A stretch of 64,000 bases of DNA from Leucobacter chromiireducens subsp. chromiireducens (GTDB taxonomy: Bacteria > Actinomycetota > Actinomycetes > Actinomycetales > Microbacteriaceae), in the NCBI RefSeq assembly GCF_016758255.1, contig NZ_QYAD01000003.1, positions 186,001 through 250,000 of the forward strand, written 5' to 3'. Below the pieces are notes generated by a model, which was not told the origin of the DNA, did no database searches, and saw nothing but the letters and a program-made list of their open reading frames with translations. Positions 59,448 through 64,000 of this stretch are shown here, piece by piece; within the stretch, counting starts at the first letter, position 1, and each line of letters starts with the position of its first letter. The position numbers and the translations under genes were made by a program.

Positions 59448-60782
59448 CTACGCTGCGGCCTGGGCCGCGCTCGACTCCGTTCTGACTTCTGGGACACGAC
59501 GGGTCAGCCTCACACACGCCACCGCCGCGAGACAGAGCACTGCGGTGTACGCAACCACGAGGCCCGGATTTCCGCCACCGGCGGCGAGCAACAGCGGCAC
59601 GACGATCGGCGTCAGCGCGCCTGAGGTCAACGCGGCCGCCTGATAGCTCAGGGAGACACCGGTGTAGCGAACTTGAATCGGGAAGAGCCGGTACAGAATG
59701 TGCGGCATCGGCCCGTAGTTAAAAGCCGTGCACGCCGCAACAATCACGCACATGCCAATGATGAGCACTGGAGAGCCGCTGTGGGTCGACAGGAAGAGCG
59801 GATAGGCGATCACCGCGATCCCGACCAATCCAATCGTCGCGACAAATTGTGGTGAGATCTTGTCACCGAGCCAACCGGCCACTGGCATCAACAGCACCTC
59901 AGCGATCGCACCAATGGTCAGCGCATTGAGCAAGAGCTCCGTGCTCACTCCAGCCTCGTCCGCACCATAGGCCAGGAAGAATGATGAAGTGACGTAGTAG
60001 CCACCCGTCGCGACGAGCATCACCCCCGCACCGAGCAGCACGAGCTTTCGATGTTTGGTGAAGACGTCTTTCACGGGTGTCAGAGAGATCTGTCCCGTCT
60101 GCTTGGCCACTTGGAACTCCGGCGACTCCTGGACCGTGGAGCGCACGATGAGCGCGACGATCACCAATACTGCGGAGAACAGGAAGGGGAGGCGCCACCA
60201 CCCCTCAAGCAACCCACCCATGCGTTCTGCGATCAGGAAGATCAGCGAGGAGAACAGTGCGCCCACAGACGAGCCCATTTGCGTGAAGGAGCCCAAGAAA
60301 GTGCGACGCCCCTCTGGCGCATGCTCAACAGAGAGCATTGCCGCCCCGCCCCACTCACCACCGACAGCGACGCCCTGCAGGAACCGAAGCGTCACCAGAA
60401 GCACCGGTGCGAGCGCTCCGACTGATGCGTAGGTGGGAAGCAAGCCCATGCAGAAGGTCGCAGCGCCCATCAGCAGCAAGGTGACAACCAGGGTGCGCTT
60501 GCGCCCGATCTTGTCGCCCAGGCTTCCAAACAACAGTGCCCCAACTGGGCGGCCGAGGTACCCGAACGAAGTGGTCCCGAATGCAACCACAAAGCCCACG
60601 ACGGGCGGAAGTGAAGGGTCGAAAAACACCTCACGAAACACAAGAGCGGCGGCCGTTGCATAGATAAAGAAGTCGTACCACTCGATCGAGGTTCCAACGA
60701 GCGCGGCAGCCGCCGCACGCTTCGGAGTGCGCCGAAATTCGGCGGGGGCAGCCTCAGCCGAGGCCGTTCCAGATGACGTCAT
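59448..60782 (-). CDS. MFS transporter, MHS family, co-transcribed with the ureohydrolase
   Basis: A 444-residue, 12-helix symporter. SIEWYDFFIYATAAALVFRE marks helix 1 of the MHS family; GSLGDKIGRKRTLVVTLLL is the MFS loop 2-3 signature and GVAVGGEWGGAAML the helix 4 motif. It resembles the MHS protein at 7495 but is shorter. The gene starts 25 nt after the agmatinase-family gene on the same strand, so it probably imports the ureohydrolase substrate or exports a product. The base composition around 59.4-63.2 kb looks less GC-rich than its neighbours by eye. Confidence 0.88.
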   Translation of the reverse strand: MTSSGTASAEAAPAEFRRTPKRAAAAALVGTSIEWYDFFIYATAAALVFREVFFDPSLPPVVGFVVAFGTTSFGYLGRPVGALLFGSLGDKIGRKRTLVVTLLLMGAATFCMGLLPTYASVGALAPVLLVTLRFLQGVAVGGEWGGAAMLSVEHAPEGRRTFLGSFTQMGSSVGALFSSLIFLIAERMGGLLEGWWRLPFLFSAVLVIVALIVRSTVQESPEFQVAKQTGQISLTPVKDVFTKHRKLVLLGAGVMLVATGGYYVTSSFFLAYGADEAGVSTELLLNALTIGAIAEVLLMPVAGWLGDKISPQFVATIGLVGIAVIAYPLFLSTHSGSPVLIIGMCVIVAACTAFNYGPMPHILYRLFPIQVRYTGVSLSYQAAALTSGALTPIVVPLLLAAGGGNPGLVVAYTAVLCLAAVACVRLTRRVPEVRTESSAAQAAA

Positions 60783-60807
60783 TGTCAGTGCTCCGTTTCC
60801 TAGTGTT

Positions 60808-61773
60808 TTACTGCGTGCGAGCGGCGCCGATGCGGCCGCCCATCATCGACACGAGTTCATATGCGCAGTTCGCTGCCGCAACTGCGGTGACGCTCGCGTG
60901 GTCGTACGCCGGGGCGACTTCCACAACATCTGCGCCAACGAGGTTCGCGTCTCTCAGCCCACGCAAGAGCTCAAGGAGCTCTCTGCTCGTCAAGCCACCC
61001 GCCTCAGGCGTACCGGTCCCCGGCGCATGTGCGGGATCGAGGACATCAATGTCGATCGAGACGTAGAGCGGGGCGTCTCCGACGCGAGCTCTCACCCGGT
61101 CGAGGATCTCGAGAAATGGAGTGGTCTGGAATTCTCGCGCATGCACAATGGTGAAGCCGAGCTCCTCGTCATCGCGCAGATCGTCGGCGCTGTAGAGCGA
61201 CCCGCGGATCCCAACGTGCGCCGACCGCTCTTTGATGAGCAGCCCCTCCTCGATCGCCACCCGGAAGGGGGTGCCGTGGGTGATTGGGGTATCAAAGTAC
61301 GGCCCCCACGTGTCAAGGTGCGCATCGAAGTGCACGAGCGCCATCGGGCCGTGCTCGCGGTGCAGCGCTCGCAGTGAGGCGAGTGCAATCGTGTGGTCGC
61401 CACCCAGCACCACAACGGGCCGTTGCCCAGCCGCGAGTTCTGAGATACCGGCTTCAATCTCGGCGAGTGCTGTCGGAATGCTAAACGGATTGCAGTCAAT
61501 ATCGCCTGCGTCAACAACCTGCGCATGGGTGAACGGCGCAACGTCGAGCGCTGGGTTGTATGGCTTCAGGAGACGAGATGCCTCACGGATCGCCCCTGGG
61601 CCGAACCGGGCCCCCGGACGAAAAGTCACCCCCGAGTCGAAGGGAACACCAACGACAGCCACATCATGTGTGGGGACATCGTCCACGCGCGGAAGCCGCG
61701 CGAAAGTGGTGAACCCTGCATATCGCGGCGACACCTGTCCGTCGATCGGCGGGACGGGAATGGAGTGGTCCAT
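60808..61773 (-). CDS. speB: agmatinase-family ureohydrolase
   Basis: A 321-residue Mn-dependent ureohydrolase that releases urea from a guanidino substrate. The metal ligands are in [15 protein letters not shown] (His), HFDAHLDTW (Asp-His-Asp) and [25 protein letters not shown] [16 protein letters not shown], in canonical order. [24 protein letters not shown] matches SpeB. Relatives act on agmatine, guanidinobutyrate, guanidinopropionate or guanidinium, so the exact substrate is uncertain and the gene symbol is only a family label. The ATG at 61773 has AGAGGA 8 nt upstream and is preferred over one 14 codons earlier. Divergent from a PucR regulator. Confidence 0.87.
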   Translation of the reverse strand: MDHSIPVPPIDGQVSPRYAGFTTFARLPRVDDVPTHDVAVVGVPFDSGVTFRPGARFGPGAIREASRLLKPYNPALDVAPFTHAQVVDAGDIDCNPFSIPTALAEIEAGISELAAGQRPVVVLGGDHTIALASLRALHREHGPMALVHFDAHLDTWGPYFDTPITHGTPFRVAIEEGLLIKERSAHVGIRGSLYSADDLRDDEELGFTIVHAREFQTTPFLEILDRVRARVGDAPLYVSIDIDVLDPAHAPGTGTPEAGGLTSRELLELLRGLRDANLVGADVVEVAPAYDHASVTAVAAANCAYELVSMMGGRIGAARTQ

Positions 61774-61890
61774 GTGAATATTCCTCTCTGAATGTACTGG
61801 CACCCGAGCCACCAATTATGGAAGCCAACAAAGGAAATTCGCGAAAACTCAGAGATGTCACCACCTTGCCACGATTCACTTAGATGAACA

Positions 61891-61896
61891 TACAAT
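61891..61896 (+). promoter_or_regulatory. -10 box (TACAAT) of the second pucR gene, leaderless
   Basis: TACAAT, then CGATGC, then ATG at 61903. It is the best -10 match in the window, with the leaderless 6-nt spacing. The 129-nt gap to the divergent ureohydrolase gene also holds TTCA-N6-TGAA (61875-61888), a possible regulator site. Confidence 0.65.
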
Positions 61897-61902
61897 CGAT
61901 GC

Positions 61903-63252
61903 ATGCACGAGATCCCTGACGTGACAATTGCTGACATCGCACGCGATGAGCTGCTTCCCATCACGATCATCACGCTCGCAGGCAAGGACGCCACCTCCCC
62001 GGTCACGTGGGTGCACACCACGGAACGCGCCGACCCCCGACCCCACCTCCGCGCAAATGAACTCATCTGCACCCTCGGAAGTGCCCTGGTTCACCCAGGG
62101 GCCGCCGGGGAGTTCGTGGGCGCTCTCGCAGCAAGCAAGGTTGCTGGGGTGGTGCTCGGGCTCGGCGAAGTGCACTTGTCCACGCCACCTTCGCTGATCG
62201 CTGCGTGCGAGGAGCACGGACTCCCGTTGCTCGCGATTCCGCACGATGTGCCATTCCGCGCGGTCGACGAGGCCATCTCACGGCGACGCGGCCAGATTGA
62301 AGACGAAGCTCGAAAGCGCGAGGTCGCGGCACTCACCGCACTCACCTCACTTGCGAGAGAGGGAGCCTCGGCGCAGCAAATGCTCGCGAGTGCGGGCAAT
62401 GCCCTCGGTGGAACGCTGCAGAGCCCCGAGCCAACACTGGGCTCCCCTGAGGTGCAATGGGACGGGCCCGGCCTCCCACCCTCGGCTGAGTTTCTCCAAC
62501 AGTTTGCTGCACTCCTCGATCTTGCCCAGCTGGAACGAACTCGGGGACGCGCTGAGCAGCACGCACGGCTGGGGCAGCTCATCGAACTTGTTTCCCGTGG
62601 CCTTGCGCATCCCGCAGCACTCGCACCTGAACTGACTGCACGTGGCCTTTCCGAAACTGCACTCCAAGTCTCATTGTGGCCAGCGGGCAGCGCGAGCACA
62701 TTGGAGTCTCGATGGGACAGTGTGCTCGTGGGAGCATTTGAGCACTCCGTGGTGATGTTGTCTGCTCCACTCGAACGTGAGGCTCTGCACGCGCTCGGAC
62801 TCGTCTGCGGATTCAGCGCGACAATTGACCTCCCGAATCTGCGACGTGGCGTGAACGAAGCCAAGTCAGCCTTCACGCTCTCACGGAATCGAGGAAGCGT
62901 TGCAGGCCCCCTCGATCTCGTGTCACTCGATGCTTTGCTCGAGCAGCAACCAGCCGACGCACTCGCGCCTTTTATTGAGGCGCTCATTGCACCGCTGATT
63001 GATAGCGATGGCGAGCAGAAAGGAGACCTCGTGAAGACACTCGAGGTGTTCATCGCGAACGATCGCCGCATCCAGGAGACCGCGAATCAGCTCTTCGTTC
63101 ACGTCAACACGGTTCGCCACAGGCTCACGCGGGTGAGAGACCTGACGCTGCGGGATCCACTCACATTTGCTGGGCTCGCTGACCTCAGGATCGCACTCTG
63201 GGCATACGATCGTCGTCGGCTGATCGCTCACCGGCTGACTCGACCGCTCTAG
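61903..63252 (+). CDS. PucR-family transcriptional regulator, copy 2
   Basis: A 449-residue regulator. The N-terminal PucR domain has VTIADIARDELLPITIITLAG, VTWVHTTERADPRPHLRANE and GLPLLAIPHDVPFRAVDEAI. The C-terminal PucR helix-turn-helix is in TLEVFIANDRRIQETANQLF and HVNTVRHRLTRVRDLTLRD. It probably controls the divergent ureohydrolase-MHS operon in response to an imported guanidino or amine compound. It differs substantially from copy 1 at 14657 except in the HTH. Its leaderless start is well supported. Confidence 0.9.
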   Translation: MHEIPDVTIADIARDELLPITIITLAGKDATSPVTWVHTTERADPRPHLRANELICTLGSALVHPGAAGEFVGALAASKVAGVVLGLGEVHLSTPPSLIAACEEHGLPLLAIPHDVPFRAVDEAISRRRGQIEDEARKREVAALTALTSLAREGASAQQMLASAGNALGGTLQSPEPTLGSPEVQWDGPGLPPSAEFLQQFAALLDLAQLERTRGRAEQHARLGQLIELVSRGLAHPAALAPELTARGLSETALQVSLWPAGSASTLESRWDSVLVGAFEHSVVMLSAPLEREALHALGLVCGFSATIDLPNLRRGVNEAKSAFTLSRNRGSVAGPLDLVSLDALLEQQPADALAPFIEALIAPLIDSDGEQKGDLVKTLEVFIANDRRIQETANQLFVHVNTVRHRLTRVRDLTLRDPLTFAGLADLRIALWAYDRRRLIAHRLTRPL

Positions 63253-63346
63253 GGTTGCACACACCCCTGCGCGGAGGGGTGGGCCAGCCGGAGCACGGGC
63301 AAGAGGGCCTGGGCGGGGATGGCAGGGCCGGTGGGCCGGCGCCGGA

Positions 63347-64000
63347 CTACGCCGTTTGGGCGAGCGCCTCCCGTGCCGCCGCCACGGCCTCCGGGGTGGC
63401 GGCGTAGCCGTGCTCGGGCCCCGGGAACACCGCACCCCGCACCTCTGCCGCATACGCCGCGATCGCAGCCGTCGTGTCCGCACCGATCGTGCCGTACGAC
63501 TTCACGAACTTCGCGGTGTGCCCCTCGGTGACGCCCAGCAGGTCGTGCAGCACGAGCACCTGGCCATCAGCGGGGCCGGCTCCAATGCCGATCAGTGGAA
63601 TCGACACGGCCTCCCGCAGCACCTCCGTGATCTCGGACGGCACCGCCTCCACGACCAGGCAACACGCGCCCGCCGCGGCCACGCCGATCGCCTCGCGCAC
63701 GAGTCGCGCAGCGCTCTCCGTCGTGCGACCCTGCGCGCGCAGCCCGCCGAGCGCCGTCGCGGTCTGCGGCGTCAGACCGATGTGCCCCACCACGGGGATG
63801 CCGGCCGCAACGATCGCGCGAATCCTGCTCAGCCGTTCGGGGCTGCCGCCCTCCAGCTTCACGGCGTCGGCGCCAGCCTCCTTCACGAAGCGGATCGCGG
63901 TCGCCACCGCCTGCTCATCCGACAGCTCGGTCGTGCCGAACGCGACGTCGCACACCACAAACGCAGTGTCCGTGCCGCGGCGCACCGCTCCCGCGAGCAC
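63347..64000 (-). CDS. panB: 3-methyl-2-oxobutanoate hydroxymethyltransferase, partial (N-terminus beyond the right edge)
   Basis: The 217 C-terminal residues of ketopantoate hydroxymethyltransferase, the first enzyme of pantothenate synthesis, which uses 5,10-methylene-THF to make ketopantoate. Diagnostic segments are KEAGADAVKLEGG, IPVVGHIGLTPQTATALGG, GACCLVVEAVPSEI (catalytic Glu region), IPLIGIGAGPADGQVLVLHD and the end VRGAVFPGPEHGY. The N-terminal ~60 residues lie outside the window. A 94-nt GC-rich gap separates it from convergent pucR 2. Confidence 0.93.
   Translation of the reverse strand: MLAGAVRRGTDTAFVVCDVAFGTTELSDEQAVATAIRFVKEAGADAVKLEGGSPERLSRIRAIVAAGIPVVGHIGLTPQTATALGGLRAQGRTTESAARLVREAIGVAAAGACCLVVEAVPSEITEVLREAVSIPLIGIGAGPADGQVLVLHDLLGVTEGHTAKFVKSYGTIGADTTAAIAAYAAEVRGAVFPGPEHGYAATPEAVAAAREALAQTA

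Noticed and set aside
1..64000. Prophage, transposon, CRISPR or tRNA
   Set aside because: No integrase, transposase, spaced direct-repeat array or tRNA cloverleaf was recognised in the read-through; a dedicated tRNA scan could not be run.

Overview
The window comes from a high-GC actinobacterium, most likely Microbacteriaceae and Leucobacter-like. The evidence is the strong GC bias with frequent GTG starts, the acyl-CoA carboxylase beta plus short epsilon subunit pair, many apparently leaderless genes (a TANNNT box 6-7 nt before the start codon), and a chromosomal mixture of central metabolism with large polyamine and amino-acid uptake loci. I see no rRNA, tRNA, CRISPR array, insertion sequence, phage gene or integration site. 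Family placement is inference; no database search was run.

Layout. (1) 1-16.1 kb, polyamine/amine block: a minus-strand run from an XRE-cupin regulator through a PotD-B-C-A type ABC importer, a FAD-dependent (PuuB-like) oxidase, a cupin protein and an amidohydrolase cut by the left edge; an MHS-type transporter divergent from the regulator, with a perfect 23-bp palindrome between them; a second PotD-B-C-A operon divergent from a flavin amine oxidase and a PucR regulator. (2) 16.1-27.7 kb, mostly housekeeping: AAA ATPase, a 39-residue Cys-rich protein, phospho-sugar mutase with NAD(P)HX dehydratase, thymidine phosphorylase, YihY membrane protein, succinate dehydrogenase sdhCDAB and manC. (3) 27.7-39.3 kb, second uptake block: a GntR/FCD regulator translationally coupled to a soluble Cache-like sensor, a third polyamine-type ABC transporter (order A-D-B-C), a TetR regulator facing an APC permease, a YtcJ-like amidohydrolase and a second, very similar APC permease. 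(4) 39.3-48.5 kb: birA, accD-accE, NUDIX, a zinc-ribbon-like protein, dgt, an uncharacterised protein, YceI, TetR and SDR. (5) 48.5-52.1 kb: a candidate amidoligase locus comprising a RimK-type ATP-grasp ligase fused to an RCK_C (TrkA-C) domain, a RimB-like retropepsin, an N-formylglutamate-amidohydrolase-family enzyme and a GNAT. (6) 52.1-64 kb: Dcu transporter, SulP-STAS transporter, acyltransferase-like membrane protein, MalY-like and Met/Cys-type PLP enzymes, agmatinase-family ureohydrolase with an MHS transporter under a divergent PucR regulator, and panB cut by the right edge.

Working together, blocks 1, 3 and the speB-like pair in block 6 suggest a cell heavily invested in scavenging polyamines, amines, amino acids or guanidino compounds: three complete ABC importers, two APC permeases, two MHS symporters, two flavin amine oxidases, two YtcJ-like amidohydrolases and several local regulators. 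The most interesting locus is block 5, where conserved gene content points to ligation and trimming of an amino-acid tail on an unknown target, possibly gated by a small ligand through RCK_C. Convergent gene pairs are separated by unusually long perfect hairpins, and one palindromic element occurs twice in intergenic DNA.
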